This document shows, in pieces, positions 17,717 to 28,583 of a stretch of DNA of 55,164 bases. The stretch covers positions 98,339 through 153,502 of the forward strand of contig JABGYD010000057.1 in the NCBI GenBank assembly GCA_018675425.1, given 5' to 3'. The stretch's first letter is position 1. Each line of letters opens with the position of its first letter. The notes beneath the pieces are model-generated. The model ran no database searches. It was given only the letters and a program-made list of their open reading frames with translations, and was not told the origin of the DNA. The translations under genes were made by a program, and so were the position numbers. The DNA is from Kordiimonadaceae bacterium. GTDB lineage: Bacteria; Pseudomonadota; Alphaproteobacteria; Sphingomonadales; Emcibacteraceae.

Positions 17717-19108
17717 TTGAGAAATTTATTGTCGCCGATCAAACTTAGGAATAAAAATTTATCAAGTTCCCTTAAGGTCTATTTAAAACCACGGGTTCTT
17801 GCCATTCTCTTTCTTGGTTTCTCATCAGGTGTGCCCTACGGTGTTCTTACAGGAGCGCTAAGTTACTGGGTTTCTAAAATTGATCTTACTCCTAGTGAAA
17901 TAAGTCTTCTTATTGCTGCAGGGTTTCCTTATACAATCAAGTTTCTTTGGTCACCTATTATTGATCAGGTAAAGCTTCCTATTCTTCATAATTTCTTTGG
18001 TCAGAGACGGAGTTGGTTACTTTTATCACAGTTACTTTTAGCGGCGAGTATCATTTGGTTAGGGTTCACCTCCCCAACTCAGGATTATTCTGAAACATAT
18101 TTTGTTGCGTTTTTGATAGCATTATTCGGTGCTACTCAGGATATTGTTATTGATGGGTTTAGGATTGAAGTTCTTGAGGACGATGAACAGGCAGCTGGAG
18201 CAGCAATCTATATATATGGCTATAGGATAGCAGGTATAATTTTTTCTATTGGTGTGATTTATATTTATAACCTCATGGATATTGATTGGTCGCTACTTTT
18301 TATAATAGGAAGTTCTACTATGTTAGTAGGCATATTAGCAGCATTATTAATTAAAGAGCCAAAACCTAGGGTCACTGAAGAAAAAATAAAAATTAGAAAA
18401 GAACTGGACAAAATTTTACAAAAAAAAGATTTAAAAGAAGGTAGATTTAAAGAGTACTTTGCTTGGATTTATATGAGCGTAATTGCACCGTTTCGGGAAT
18501 TTTTAACAAGACGAGGTTGGTTTGTTTTCCTTCTTTTTGCTATATTTTATAAGCTTGGAGATAGCATGGCCATATCACTTCAAACTAAATATTTTTTATC
18601 TCTTGGTTTTGATGATCTTGTGATTGCTAACTCAGGAAAGGCAGTCGGGTTTTGGGCGTTGTTAGCTGGATTGGCTGTCGGTGGGGCAATGATGAATAAA
18701 GTGGGTCTTTGGAAAGCACTCCTTATTTGTGCTATACTGCAGCTAGTTTCAAATTTATCGTTTTCGGCACTTTATGTGATTGGTGCTAATGCGTATTTCT
18801 TAGCATTTACAATGGGCTTTGAAAATTTTGCGACTGGCATGGGTGCAACCGTTTTAGTTGCTTATCTCTCATTGCTCTGTAATCGCTCCTTTACGGTTAC
18901 TCAATTTGCTCTTCTAAGCGCACTTACCCAATTTACAACAAAAATTTTATCTTCACCAAGTGGATATATTGTAGAACTTATTGATTGGTTTTGGTTTTTT
19001 ATTGTTACCGCAATCTTGGCGGTTCCAGGAGTATTACTTCTTTTTTGGATTAGAAGGATCCAGAATTTTGATACAGCGTATTCAGATTTTACGAACGGTA
19101 AGGTTTAA
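17717..19108 (+). CDS. AmpG-like MFS transporter
   Basis: The 463-residue polytopic protein has about 12 hydrophobic segments. Family segments are LGFSSGVPYGVLTGALSYWV, AAGFPYTIKFLWSPIIDQ, FGQRRSWLLLSQ and ATQDIVIDGFRIEVLEDDEQAAGAA (split here by comment, about 134-158), which match the AmpG/acetyl-CoA transporter (PAT) branch of the MFS. AmpG imports anhydromuropeptides for cell-wall recycling; whether this copy has that substrate is not shown. The listed start is a TTG; a second TTG lies four codons on and no strong ribosome site precedes either. Its end overlaps the convergent small gene by 27 bp. Confidence 0.8.
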   Translation: MRNLLSPIKLRNKNLSSSLKVYLKPRVLAILFLGFSSGVPYGVLTGALSYWVSKIDLTPSEISLLIAAGFPYTIKFLWSPIIDQVKLPILHNFFGQRRSWLLLSQLLLAASIIWLGFTSPTQDYSETYFVAFLIALFGATQDIVIDGFRIEVLEDDEQAAGAAIYIYGYRIAGIIFSIGVIYIYNLMDIDWSLLFIIGSSTMLVGILAALLIKEPKPRVTEEKIKIRKELDKILQKKDLKEGRFKEYFAWIYMSVIAPFREFLTRRGWFVFLLFAIFYKLGDSMAISLQTKYFLSLGFDDLVIANSGKAVGFWALLAGLAVGGAMMNKVGLWKALLICAILQLVSNLSFSALYVIGANAYFLAFTMGFENFATGMGATVLVAYLSLLCNRSFTVTQFALLSALTQFTTKILSSPSGYIVELIDWFWFFIVTAILAVPGVLLLFWIRRIQNFDTAYSDFTNGKV

Positions 19109-19555
19109 TGTGTTTGAAAACCGAGACCTTCTGTTAATGAATTGAAAGCCGTTCTGCTCAAGAAGAAACATGATATTTTTTGATTTAAAAAAATTAATTT
19201 GACCGGGTATGGGTTGAGGGGACCTATAAAATCTCGAAACGCTTACTACTAACTCAAAAGTGTCTCCTTTCTCAAGGTTATTATGTTTATCTCTAAAATA
19301 TTTATTTATGTCACTTACAAATATTAGCTCTTTATTATTTTTTAAACCTATCTGCCCGAGTTGCTTCTCAAAGCCACAAAATGAGCATTTAAACCTTTGC
19401 TTAATTTGGTTAGAGTTACCTCCACAAACGTCACATTTTAATGCAAGCGTATTTTCAAAATTGTCCATAGAATTACTTGTAATCCACTTATCTTGTCTCA
19501 GTAAACAAAAAGAACTAAAAAAATGTTTGGTACCTGCTTCAATTAGCGATATCAT
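19082..19555 (-). CDS. Small zinc-ribbon protein, possible methyltransferase remnant
   Basis: The reading frame of 157 residues contains a zinc-ribbon-like CDVCGG...CSFCGF (about 40-61). The C-terminal part, INFFKSKNIMFLLEQNGFQF, strongly recalls the last strands of class I SAM methyltransferases, where a phrase like hl-FFs-sl-LLe-aGF is typical. The intervening SAM-binding Rossmann core is absent; only about 50 residues separate the two parts. It may be an internally deleted zinc-ribbon methyltransferase or an unrelated small protein. A later Met at 19468 would place the zinc ribbon near the N-terminus. It overlaps the AmpG-like gene tail-to-tail by 27 bp. Confidence 0.5.
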   Translation of the reverse strand: MISLIEAGTKHFFSSFCLLRQDKWITSNSMDNFENTLALKCDVCGGNSNQIKQRFKCSFCGFEKQLGQIGLKNNKELIFVSDINKYFRDKHNNLEKGDTFELVVSVSRFYRSPQPIPGQINFFKSKNIMFLLEQNGFQFINRRSRFSNTLNLTVRKI

Positions 19556-19595
19556 TTCTTCTTTTCATTGAGAAGGTAAGGCCATATGGCATATA

Positions 19596-22325
19596 ATGAG
19601 TAATCAGAAAAAAGATCAAAATAATAAACAAAATAATAAAAAGGGGATGGTAAAAACAACCCCGATGATGGAACAGTTTCTGAAACTTAAGGAAGCACAT
19701 TTTAAGTATTTACTTTTTTATCGAATGGGGGATTTTTATGAGCTTTTTTTTGATGATGCGGTAAAAGCTTCTGCAGCTCTTGATATTACTTTGACGAAAC
19801 GCGGAAAACATATGGGTGAAGATATTCCCATGTGCGGCGTTCCAGTGCATGCGGCAGAAAATTATCTATCTCGCCTTATAAGTAAGGGCTTTAAAGTTGC
19901 GGTCTGTGAACAAATGGAAAACCCTGCTGAAGCAAAAAAACGTGGTAATAAATCAGTGGTAAAGCGGGATGTTATTAGGCTTGTTACCCCAGGGACTATA
20001 ACTGAAGAAAATCTTCTTGATGCGCGCTCGCATAATTACTTAGCCTCCCTTTCTTTCGCTAGTGGTAATTATGCACTTTCCTGGCTCGAAATAACCACTG
20101 GAGAATTTTTTGTTAGTTCTGTATCTGTTACTAATCTGGACGCGGAGTTGGGCCGCCTTAATGTTGGGGAAATGATAGTACCTTTCAGTTTGATAGATAA
20201 TGAGCAGATTTCTGATGTGCTTACTGACTGGCAACATATTATAAGTCCTATTGAAAGTTCATTTTTCGATAGTGCAGGAGCAGAAAAAAAATTAATGGAT
20301 TTATTCGAGGTTAGTGTCCTCGATGGTATCGGCTCGTTTGGTAAAGCGGAGCTTGCTGCGTGCGGAGCGCTAATTAATTATTTAGACGAAACTCAAAAAG
20401 GAAAATTACCAAAACTACGATATCCAAAATTAGTCTTTGAAAAAAGTTCGATGGTGATGGACAGCGCAACAAGGCGGAGCCTAGAGTTAAACATTACACT
20501 TTCAGGAGAAAGAAAAGGAAGTTTACTTTCTACTATTGATGAAACCATAACAGGTGCTGGAGCCAGATTGCTCAGAACTTATTTGAATGCACCGTTAACA
20601 GACCCTAAGCAGATAAATAAACGCCTTGACCTTGTTGCATATTTTTTAAATGGAGAAGGCCTTCGTATTGAGATTCGTAATTTGTTCAAGAGATGTCCTG
20701 ATTTAGAGCGTTCCATGTCACGCCTTGCGGTTGGGCGGGGTGGCCCCCGAGATCTTGCGGCGGTTAGAGATGCACTTTACCAAGCAATTAAAATAAAACA
20801 AAAAATTAAAAAATCTCTTTTAACTTCTAGAGATAACCTAGGTGGATACCATAATGAATTAGAAGCCGTTCTAATAAAATTTAGTGATCATACTCATATT
20901 ATTGATGAACTACATCGCGCGTTGTTGCCTGATCTTCCTATCCTTATTAGAGAGGGTAATTTTATAGCTAAAGGTTACGACCTTCACCTTGATGAGTTTC
21001 AAATTTTAAAAAGTGAAAGTAAAAAACTGATAGCGGCACTTGAAAGTAACTATAAGAAACAAACGGCTATAAATGGCTTAAAAGTTAAATATAACAACGT
21101 CCTTGGTTATTTTGTAGAAGTAACAGCTCTTCATTCTGAAAAATTAATGACTTCACCTCTAAATGAGGAATTTATTCATAGGCAAACTCTCGCCAATGTG
21201 GTTCGGTTCAATACAACAAAACTTGCGGAACTAGCCGGAAAAATTGGTCATGCAGCTGATCATGCCTTAAATCTTGAACATGAAATTTTTGATAAACTTG
21301 TGATTAAAGTAATTGATAACTGGCAAAACATTATTCAAGTAGCATCCGCGCTAGCAAAACTTGATGTGGGGTCGTCACTTGCCCAGCTTGCTGCTGAAAA
21401 CAACTATAAACGACCTCAAGTTGATGATAGCCTTTCATTTGATATTAAAGGAGGACGTCACCCCGTAGTCGAGGGGGCAATAAAAAAAAGCTTGGAAGGA
21501 AAGTTTGTTGCGAATGATTGTGATTTGGGTGAGAAAAATAGATTGTGGCTTATAACGGGTCCTAATATGGCAGGTAAGAGTACATTTTTACGCCAGAATG
21601 CTTTGATTGCGGTACTTGCCCAAATGGGGAGTTTTGTCCCCGCACTAAAGGCTCACATTGGTGTTGTTGACCGGTTGTTTAGCCGAGTAGGGGCATCGGA
21701 CGATTTAGCTAGAGGTCGATCAACCTTCATGGTTGAAATGATTGAAACTGCTGCTATTCTTAATCAATCTTCAAAAAAATCACTTGTAATCTTAGATGAA
21801 ATAGGAAGGGGTACCTCTACTTATGACGGCCTATCGATTGCCTGGGCGGCAGCAGAGCATCTCCATGAAGTAAACAAAACACGTGGCTTATTTGCGACAC
21901 ATTATCATGAAATGACAGCCTTAGCATCAAAACTTGAGAATTTAGCTCTTCACTTTATGAAAGTTAAGGAATGGAAAGGTAAGGTTATTTTTCTTCACGA
22001 GGTGGCAGAGGGAACAGCAGATCGGTCATATGGTATTCAGGTAGCAAAATTAGCTGGACTTCCAAACTTAGTGGTTGAGCGTGCTACTCAGGTTCTTAAT
22101 ATTTTAGAACAGGTTGGGGCAAATGGCCAGGGTGTTGCGCAAGGACAAAAAATGTATACTTTGAATGCTGATTTGCCGTTATTTTCAGCTGTGCAAGAAA
22201 AAATGATGTGTATAAAACCTGATTTTTCTGAGCTTGAAAAGGCTATAAAAGAGATAAGGCCGGATGAGCTGAGCCCGAAAGAGGCATTGGATATGCTATA
22301 TAAACTTAAAGAATTGCAAATATAA
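19596..22325 (+). CDS. mutS: DNA mismatch repair protein MutS
   Basis: The 909-residue protein has a polar N-terminal leader, then [14 protein letters not shown] and the mismatch-binding [15 protein letters not shown] (Phe-x-Glu loop). Connector, lever and clamp domains follow, then the ATPase with [13 protein letters not shown] (Walker A, about 656), [14 protein letters not shown] (Walker B) and FATHYHE. MutS recognises mispairs and starts repair with MutL. The length is slightly above E. coli MutS (853). It heads the order mutS-glnD-murJ-trpS seen in alphaproteobacteria; glnD begins 5 bases after its stop. Confidence 0.98.
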   Translation: MSNQKKDQNNKQNNKKGMVKTTPMMEQFLKLKEAHFKYLLFYRMGDFYELFFDDAVKASAALDITLTKRGKHMGEDIPMCGVPVHAAENYLSRLISKGFKVAVCEQMENPAEAKKRGNKSVVKRDVIRLVTPGTITEENLLDARSHNYLASLSFASGNYALSWLEITTGEFFVSSVSVTNLDAELGRLNVGEMIVPFSLIDNEQISDVLTDWQHIISPIESSFFDSAGAEKKLMDLFEVSVLDGIGSFGKAELAACGALINYLDETQKGKLPKLRYPKLVFEKSSMVMDSATRRSLELNITLSGERKGSLLSTIDETITGAGARLLRTYLNAPLTDPKQINKRLDLVAYFLNGEGLRIEIRNLFKRCPDLERSMSRLAVGRGGPRDLAAVRDALYQAIKIKQKIKKSLLTSRDNLGGYHNELEAVLIKFSDHTHIIDELHRALLPDLPILIREGNFIAKGYDLHLDEFQILKSESKKLIAALESNYKKQTAINGLKVKYNNVLGYFVEVTALHSEKLMTSPLNEEFIHRQTLANVVRFNTTKLAELAGKIGHAADHALNLEHEIFDKLVIKVIDNWQNIIQVASALAKLDVGSSLAQLAAENNYKRPQVDDSLSFDIKGGRHPVVEGAIKKSLEGKFVANDCDLGEKNRLWLITGPNMAGKSTFLRQNALIAVLAQMGSFVPALKAHIGVVDRLFSRVGASDDLARGRSTFMVEMIETAAILNQSSKKSLVILDEIGRGTSTYDGLSIAWAAAEHLHEVNKTRGLFATHYHEMTALASKLENLALHFMKVKEWKGKVIFLHEVAEGTADRSYGIQVAKLAGLPNLVVERATQVLNILEQVGANGQGVAQGQKMYTLNADLPLFSAVQEKMMCIKPDFSELEKAIKEIRPDELSPKEALDMLYKLKELQI

Positions 22326-22329
22326 CTTT

Positions 22330-25059
22330 ATGATTAAAATAAAAAAGCATCGTGAAATTTTTAATAGAAAAATACAAGCTGAAAAACTTGAAGTTTTGAA
22401 AGCTGATTTTTCTCCTGATCAAATCAGAGGACCTCTTCTTTTATTAATAAAGGAGGCCTATGATAATGGGTTCTTGAATATTAAAAACCGTGCTGATGAG
22501 GGTGAAACAGGTGTTAATCTGGCTAATGCCCAAAGTTTTCTGACCGATGAGGTAATTCATTTGCTTTACGATGTAGTCACGGAATATATTTATCATGTGC
22601 CTAACCCGACTAAGAGTGAACAACTATGCCTTGCCGCTTTTGGCGGGTATGGACGTCAGGAAATGGCGCCTTACTCTGATATAGATCTTCTTTTTATACT
22701 TCCTTATAAGAAAACTGCCTGGAGCGAGCAGGTTGTTGAATATATACTTTACATACTTTGGGATATGGGTCTCGATGTAGGTCATGCAGTGCGCAATGTA
22801 GACGAATGCATCCGTCTTTGTGGTACAGATCTCATCGTTAAAACATCTCTTTTAGAGATGCGTTATATTTGGGGAAAAAAGCAGCTTTTTGATGAACTTA
22901 TATCTCTTTATGACAATAAAATTGTTAAGGGTAATGCCCCTGAATTCACGGAACTTAAGCTTGATGAAAGGGATAACCGACATAAAAGGCTAGGGGATAC
23001 GCGCTATGTGGTTGAGCCAAACCTTAAAGAGGGTAAGGGTGGGCTTCGTGATCTTCACACCCTTTTCTGGATCGCAAAATTTATTTATAAAGTTCATAAA
23101 GTTAGTGAGGTTGTTAAAAAAGGTGTTTTTACAGCAGAAGAATATCGAGAGTTCCGTGTAGCGGAAGAATTTCTATGGGCAGTGCGGTTTCATTTACATT
23201 ATTTTGCGGTTCGGGCTGAGGAACGTATTACGTTTGATGTACAAAAAGCTCTTTCAGAAAAATTAGGGTATGCCGACCGTCCAAATATGTCTGGTGTTGA
23301 ACGTTTTATGAAGCATTATTTTTTAACCGCAAAAAATGTAGGTGACCTAACACGAATTTTTTGTGCCTACCTTGAAGAGAAGCATAAGCGAAAACCGCCA
23401 CTTCGGCTTTCTAGTTTTTCATTTCGATCAAAATTTGTTGATGGTTTTCCTCTAACCGGCGGTCGTATTAGCATCAAGAATAAAAAAGATCTTAAAGATG
23501 ATCCTGTGAAAATGATTAAAATCTTTAATGTGGCCCAGAAATTTGGACTTGATATTCATCCAAATGCACTCAGAATTATAAGGCAAAACCTAAAACTTAT
23601 TAAAGGGCGAACAAGAAACAACGAAAAGGCCAATGCCCTTTTTCTAGATATTCTTACTTTTAAAGATGGCCCGGGCTTTGCATTAAGACTAATGAATGAA
23701 GTTGGTGTTCTAGGTCGGTTCATTCCAGACTTTGGGCGTGTCGTAGCACAAATGCAATATGATATGTATCATGTTTATACCGTTGATGAACATACTATAC
23801 GGGCTATTGAATTAACCTCTGAGGTCGAGCGAGGTACTTTGGCTGAGGAGCATCCGCTAGCTAATAAAATAATCCATAAAGTGCTATCGCGAAAAGTCCT
23901 TTATCTCTCGGTTTTCCTCCACGATATAGCAAAAGGTCGCAAAGGTGACCACTCTAAACTTGGCGAAGAAGTTGCACATAAATTATGCCCTCGCTTTGGC
24001 CTGTCAGCGGCAGAAACGGAAACTGTTGCTTGGTTAGTACGGTGGCATCTTTTAATGACATTATCAGCATTTAAAAGAGATTTAAGTGACCCTAAAACAA
24101 TCTCTGACTTTGCAGTCCAGGTTCAAAGTCCCGAGCGACTAAGACAGCTTTTAGTTCTTACGGTAGTTGATATTCGTGCGGTTGGTCCAAAGGTATGGAA
24201 CGGCTGGAAGGGACAACTGCTTCGTGACCTTTATACTAGAACCGAGGAATATTTACTTGGTGGTCAGGTGCAATATGAAAATAAACACCATGCTGATGGC
24301 ATTAAGGCTGAACTTAGGACGATACTCAAGGAATGGTCCGATGAAAAATTTGAGAATTACACAGCACGCTTTCATAACACTCATTGGCAAGCGGTATCTC
24401 TTGAGGATCATAAAAGAAATGCTGTTATGATTGATACGGCAGATAAAGATAATAATGAATTTATAGTAAATATTCATACTGATGAATTTAAAGGTATATC
24501 CGAGGTAAGTATTTATACTAAAGACCGTTCGGGGCTCTTTTCTTATCTTACTGGTGCTATTGCTCTGAGCGGTGCATCTATTCAAGATGCACGGATTTTT
24601 ACTACTAAAGATGGAATGGTCCTGGATACTTTTATAATTCAAAATGCAGAGGGCGAAGTCCTTAATGATAAAGAAAAGCTTGTAAAGCTAAAACAGAATA
24701 TTAAAAACTCCCTAACAGGCAAGCTTAAACCGAGAGAAATTTTTGATAGGCGTCGTGTTAAGAAAAAACGTACTGATATATTTAAGGTGGAGCCGCGCGT
24801 ACTGATTGACAACAAAGCAAGTAACAGTAGAACAGTTATTGAAATAAACGGTCGGGACCGGATTGGTTATCTTTTTGATCTTAGCGTGGTTCTTATTGAT
24901 TTAAAAATGTCTATTAATTCTGCTCATATAGCGACATATGGTGAACGTGCGATTACGGTATTTTTTGTTCGCGATTCGTTTGGACATAAAGTAATAAATG
25001 ATAAAAAAATTGCACAGATTGAAAAAAAATTAATGAACGTTTTGGTTTTGGAAAATTAA
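22330..25059 (+). CDS. glnD: PII uridylyltransferase/uridylyl-removing enzyme GlnD
   Basis: This 909-residue bifunctional enzyme senses glutamine and modifies PII proteins. The nucleotidyltransferase motif FGGYGRQEMAPYSDIDLLF is at 104-122, the HD domain (VFLHDIAKGRKGDHS) near 530-545, and two ACT domains lie at about 720-795 (VSIYTKDRSGLFSYLTGAIA) and 830-909 (VIEINGRDRIGYLFDL). All domains are intact. It starts 4 bases after mutS and abuts murJ with no gap, so it is cotranscribed. Confidence 0.97.
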   Translation: MIKIKKHREIFNRKIQAEKLEVLKADFSPDQIRGPLLLLIKEAYDNGFLNIKNRADEGETGVNLANAQSFLTDEVIHLLYDVVTEYIYHVPNPTKSEQLCLAAFGGYGRQEMAPYSDIDLLFILPYKKTAWSEQVVEYILYILWDMGLDVGHAVRNVDECIRLCGTDLIVKTSLLEMRYIWGKKQLFDELISLYDNKIVKGNAPEFTELKLDERDNRHKRLGDTRYVVEPNLKEGKGGLRDLHTLFWIAKFIYKVHKVSEVVKKGVFTAEEYREFRVAEEFLWAVRFHLHYFAVRAEERITFDVQKALSEKLGYADRPNMSGVERFMKHYFLTAKNVGDLTRIFCAYLEEKHKRKPPLRLSSFSFRSKFVDGFPLTGGRISIKNKKDLKDDPVKMIKIFNVAQKFGLDIHPNALRIIRQNLKLIKGRTRNNEKANALFLDILTFKDGPGFALRLMNEVGVLGRFIPDFGRVVAQMQYDMYHVYTVDEHTIRAIELTSEVERGTLAEEHPLANKIIHKVLSRKVLYLSVFLHDIAKGRKGDHSKLGEEVAHKLCPRFGLSAAETETVAWLVRWHLLMTLSAFKRDLSDPKTISDFAVQVQSPERLRQLLVLTVVDIRAVGPKVWNGWKGQLLRDLYTRTEEYLLGGQVQYENKHHADGIKAELRTILKEWSDEKFENYTARFHNTHWQAVSLEDHKRNAVMIDTADKDNNEFIVNIHTDEFKGISEVSIYTKDRSGLFSYLTGAIALSGASIQDARIFTTKDGMVLDTFIIQNAEGEVLNDKEKLVKLKQNIKNSLTGKLKPREIFDRRRVKKKRTDIFKVEPRVLIDNKASNSRTVIEINGRDRIGYLFDLSVVLIDLKMSINSAHIATYGERAITVFFVRDSFGHKVINDKKIAQIEKKLMNVLVLEN

Positions 25060-26604
25060 ATGTCAATACTAAAATCAGTAGCAATATTCGGTGGGTTCAC
25101 GATGATAAGCCGCATACTTGGTTTTGCTCGTGATATTCTTATGGCTGCAGTTCTTGGTGCGGGCGCTTTGACTGATTGCTTTGTTGTTGCCTTTAAGTTG
25201 CCTAACTTTTTTAGGAGGTTGTTTGCAGAGGGGGCATTCAGTGCATCGTTCGTTCCTATGTTTTCTATTACTCTTGAACAAGGGGGGCGACAAAAGGCAC
25301 TGCAGTTTGCTGAAGAAGCGTTTGTTTTCCTTGCAGTGGGTCTTTTTTTATTGGTTGGACTGGTGGAGTTTTTTACCCCAGCGCTTGTTTACATTATGGC
25401 TAATGGGTTTACTGATGATCAAGAAAAATTTAACCTTGCTGTTACCCTGACCCGGTTCACTTTTCCATTTATATTTTTTGTCTCTTTAGTTTCGCTTCTT
25501 GCAGGTGTTTTAAATTCATTAGGAAGATTTGCTGAAACAGCAGCGATGCCAATAATATTAAATATGTGCTTGATAATTTCTTTGATGTTTGGCGAACACA
25601 TAATGGAAACACCGGCACATATACTGTCTGTAGCAATAAGTGTAGCGGGTTTTATCCAATTGGTTCTTCTTTACTGGGTCTGCCAGAAGGCAGGATATAG
25701 AATTAAAATAAGAAGGCCAAAACTGACGCCTAGGATTAAAAAACTATTAATTATTATGGGTCCCGCGGCTCTTGGTGCGGGGGTTATTCAACTTAATTTA
25801 CTTCTTGATATGATTATAGCCTCGCATCTTCCAGATGCTTCCATGTCTTATCTTTACTATGCTGATCGTCTTAATCAGCTCCCAATAGGAGTTATAGGTG
25901 TTGCCTTGGGCACGGTACTCCTTCCATTTCTTTCTCGTAGCATAGCAAATGGTGATGAAGCACAAGTGATGAAGAGCCAAAACCAGGCGATTGAATTGTG
26001 CTTGTTTTTTACAATCCCAGCGGCTGTGGCATTTCTAGTTATTCCTTTTGATCTTGTAGGGGTCCTATTTGAGCGTAGTAATTTTTCACCAGAAGCAACT
26101 ATTCAAACCTCCCTTACTCTTGCGGCATACGCGACAGGTTTGCCAGCTTATGTCTTGGCAAAGGTATTTGTAACAGGTTACTTTGCGCGCGGAGATACTA
26201 AGTCTCCTCTTAAGTTTGCAGTTGTTTGTTTAATTATAAATGTGGCTCTTAATATTATATTAATGCAATATTTTGTTCATGTTGGCCTAGCAATAGCAAC
26301 ATCTATCTCAGCTTGGGTCAATGTATTGATGCTTTGTGGCGGCCTAATTCTGCGAGGACATTATGGGATAGAAAAAAAATTGATAAACAGGCTTTTAAAA
26401 TTTACAATATGTTCCCTCTTTATGGGTGTTGTTCTATGGTTTGTGCAAAAACAGGTTCATTTCTTTATAAAAGGTGAAACCTATCAGCAAATCTTTGGAT
26501 TGATAATTTTGATTTTTAGCGGTATTGCGGCATATATAATTGCAACATTCACTACTCAAGCCGTAAAAAAAGATGAATTACGTGACTTGTTTTCAAAGGG
26601 GTAG
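25060..26604 (+). CDS. murJ: Lipid II flippase MurJ (MviN)
   Basis: This 514-residue membrane protein has about 14 hydrophobic segments and the MurJ N-terminal signature FTMISRILGFARDILMAAVL (12-31), then DCFVVAFKLPNFFRRLFAEG and AFSASFVPMFS. MurJ flips lipid II across the inner membrane for peptidoglycan synthesis. The start ATG follows the glnD stop directly. It belongs to the MOP superfamily like the flippase at 7919-9481 but has the MurJ motifs. Confidence 0.97.
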   Translation: MSILKSVAIFGGFTMISRILGFARDILMAAVLGAGALTDCFVVAFKLPNFFRRLFAEGAFSASFVPMFSITLEQGGRQKALQFAEEAFVFLAVGLFLLVGLVEFFTPALVYIMANGFTDDQEKFNLAVTLTRFTFPFIFFVSLVSLLAGVLNSLGRFAETAAMPIILNMCLIISLMFGEHIMETPAHILSVAISVAGFIQLVLLYWVCQKAGYRIKIRRPKLTPRIKKLLIIMGPAALGAGVIQLNLLLDMIIASHLPDASMSYLYYADRLNQLPIGVIGVALGTVLLPFLSRSIANGDEAQVMKSQNQAIELCLFFTIPAAVAFLVIPFDLVGVLFERSNFSPEATIQTSLTLAAYATGLPAYVLAKVFVTGYFARGDTKSPLKFAVVCLIINVALNIILMQYFVHVGLAIATSISAWVNVLMLCGGLILRGHYGIEKKLINRLLKFTICSLFMGVVLWFVQKQVHFFIKGETYQQIFGLIILIFSGIAAYIIATFTTQAVKKDELRDLFSKG

Positions 26605-26688
26605 TTGACCAATTGTTTGTTTGTGGTCATATAGGTTACTTATTTGAAACTAATGAGGATATGTCCAATGTATCCATAAGGAATGATG

Positions 26689-27699
26689 ATGAAAGATTTC
26701 AAACAGCGCGTATTTTCAGGTGTTCAACCCTCCGGCGACCTGACACTTGGTAATTATTTAGGTGCCATAAAAAACTGGATTGGTCTTCAGGATACATATG
26801 AAACTATATTTTGTGTAGTTGACTTGCATGCCATAACAACTTGGCAAGAACCAGATATTCTTCGTAATGCGACCCGTGAAGTTGCTGCCGGAATGATAGC
26901 TAGTGGGATTGATCCTAAGAAAAGTATCATATTCAATCAAAGCCAAGTGTCTGCTCATGCTGAACTTGCGTGGATATTTAATTGTGTTGCTCGAATGGGG
27001 TGGCTTAACCGAATGACACAGTTTAAGGAAAAAGCAGGGAAAAATAAAGAGCGTGCCAGTGTTGGTCTCTATGTATACCCTGATTTAATGGCGGCTGATA
27101 TTTTAACATATCGTGCAACCCACGTTCCAGTGGGTGCGGATCAAAAGCAACATCTTGAACTTACTCGAGATATTGCACAGAAATTTAACAGCGACTATGG
27201 TGTGGATTTTTTTCCAGAAGTGGAGCCGCTTATTTTTGGTGCAGCAACTAGGGTAATGTCACTTCGTGACGGTAATATAAAAATGTCAAAATCAGACCCA
27301 TCTGAAAATAGCAGAATTAATCTGACTGATAATCGTGATTTAATTTCAAAAAAAATCCAAAAAGCACGCACAGACAGTGAACCACTTCCAGCTACATTGT
27401 CTGAACTTGGTGATCGTGCGGAGGCAAAAAATTTAATTAATATTTTTGCAGCTCTAAGTGAAAGAGATGCTGAGGCCGTTTGTTTGGATTATGAAGGTAG
27501 AGGTTTTGCCGAATTTAAGCGAGACCTTGCGGATTTAAGCGTTTCAGTTCTTGGGCCTATAACTGAAGAAATGGCACGTTTAATGAATGATAAAACGTAT
27601 CTTGATGGCATATTAAGTGAAGGAGCTAATAATGCGAATAAACTCGCCTCGCCTATTTTAAAGCAAGTTCAAGAAATTGTTGGCTTTCTTCGGCCCTGA
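26689..27699 (+). CDS. trpS: Tryptophanyl-tRNA synthetase
   Basis: The class I aminoacyl-tRNA synthetase has [20 protein letters not shown] with the HIGH-equivalent GNYLG, and [12 protein letters not shown] as the KMSKS loop. It charges tRNA-Trp. Three consecutive ATGs start at 26683; the Shine-Dalgarno AAGGA (26678-26682) touches the first and is 6 bases from the third, so I choose 26689 (336 residues). The length matches bacterial TrpS. A weak -35-like TTGACC just after the murJ stop may give it an extra promoter. Confidence 0.96.
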   Translation: MKDFKQRVFSGVQPSGDLTLGNYLGAIKNWIGLQDTYETIFCVVDLHAITTWQEPDILRNATREVAAGMIASGIDPKKSIIFNQSQVSAHAELAWIFNCVARMGWLNRMTQFKEKAGKNKERASVGLYVYPDLMAADILTYRATHVPVGADQKQHLELTRDIAQKFNSDYGVDFFPEVEPLIFGAATRVMSLRDGNIKMSKSDPSENSRINLTDNRDLISKKIQKARTDSEPLPATLSELGDRAEAKNLINIFAALSERDAEAVCLDYEGRGFAEFKRDLADLSVSVLGPITEEMARLMNDKTYLDGILSEGANNANKLASPILKQVQEIVGFLRP

Positions 27700-27759
27700 T
27701 CATGCCATAATGTTCAATTAATATTTGAAAATGAGTGGTTAAGGATATAAGGTGAAGGT

Positions 27760-28470
27760 ATGGATAAATTTCTTAAAATTGTTGCGTTATTTCTAATAAT
27801 TAGTTTTGTTGCATCCTGCAAACAATCTATCCGCAGTAATGTGATGCGGTTCCATCAACTTCCTATGCCCTCGGGTGAAAAAATTATGATTGTGCCATTG
27901 AATTCGGCTAATAATGGGAGCATTGAATTTGCTAATTATGCGACCCTTGTCGGGAATGCACTTGGTAATTTAGGTTACCTGCCTGCAAATGGTGAAGCAC
28001 CAGACTTAATTGTGGAGTTAGACTATGGGGTAGATGATGGACAAAAAATAGTTCGTTCCTCACCATCATCTTTCGGATACTTGGGGTATGCGGGCCACTA
28101 CAATGCCTACTATAATCCCTGGTTTTCCTATGGAAATCGTTACTCCTACCGCGGGGGTTACTCGCCCTTATTTTATGGTGGTTACTATGGTAGTCATTAT
28201 GGTCCTCTCGGGATGGGTAGTCATTATGGTCCCCTTGGAATAGTTGCTAGAGAGAGAGTTTATACTCGCTACACTAGACATTTAAAATTGATTATTAAAC
28301 CAAACCAAGAAGGCGCACAAAACCTTTATGAGGGTGAGGCAAAAAGTATTGGTCGTAATAACCGCCTACATGATGTTATGCCTTACATGGTTGAGGCAAT
28401 ATTTACTAATTTTCCTGGGGAAAGTGGATTTTCTGAACAAATAATAGTAGATGTTCCAGAAAACTCCTGA
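27760..28470 (+). CDS. DUF4136-type lipoprotein
   Basis: The 236-residue protein has a lipoprotein signal, MDKFLKIVALFLIISFVASC, with Cys20 as the lipidation site. The mature domain has IVPLNSANNGSIEFANYATLVGN, an early beta-strand pattern resembling DUF4136 proteins, then a Tyr/Gly-rich stretch (about 100-165) and ARHLKLIIKPN-like sheet segments. A 9-residue unit GSHYGPLGM/I is tandemly duplicated. The role is unknown; such proteins sit in the outer membrane or periplasm. It is a single gene between trpS and a universal stress protein gene. Confidence 0.65.
   Translation: MDKFLKIVALFLIISFVASCKQSIRSNVMRFHQLPMPSGEKIMIVPLNSANNGSIEFANYATLVGNALGNLGYLPANGEAPDLIVELDYGVDDGQKIVRSSPSSFGYLGYAGHYNAYYNPWFSYGNRYSYRGGYSPLFYGGYYGSHYGPLGMGSHYGPLGIVARERVYTRYTRHLKLIIKPNQEGAQNLYEGEAKSIGRNNRLHDVMPYMVEAIFTNFPGESGFSEQIIVDVPENS
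28189..28242 (+). repeat. Two 27-bp tandem repeats inside the DUF4136-type gene
   Basis: Positions 28189-28215 and 28216-28242 encode GSHYGPLGM and GSHYGPLGI in frame. They differ by only a few third-position bases plus the last codon, which points to a fairly recent in-frame duplication. Confidence 0.85.
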
Positions 28471-28583
28471 ACTCAATGTGGCTAACAGTATTCTATTGAC
28501 ATAATTATGCTCTTGCTAAATGGTCAAATAGGATGGCACTATAGTATTCTAAAATAAAAATGTTTAAAGGTAAGGAATTTATT

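Noticed and set aside
19596-25059. MutS and GlnD have exactly the same length (909 residues)
   Set aside because: They share no sequence or domain similarity; the equal lengths are chance.
26605-26634. TTGACC followed by ATATAG as a trpS promoter
   Set aside because: The -10 match is poor and the DNA is AT-rich; kept only as a remark under trpS.
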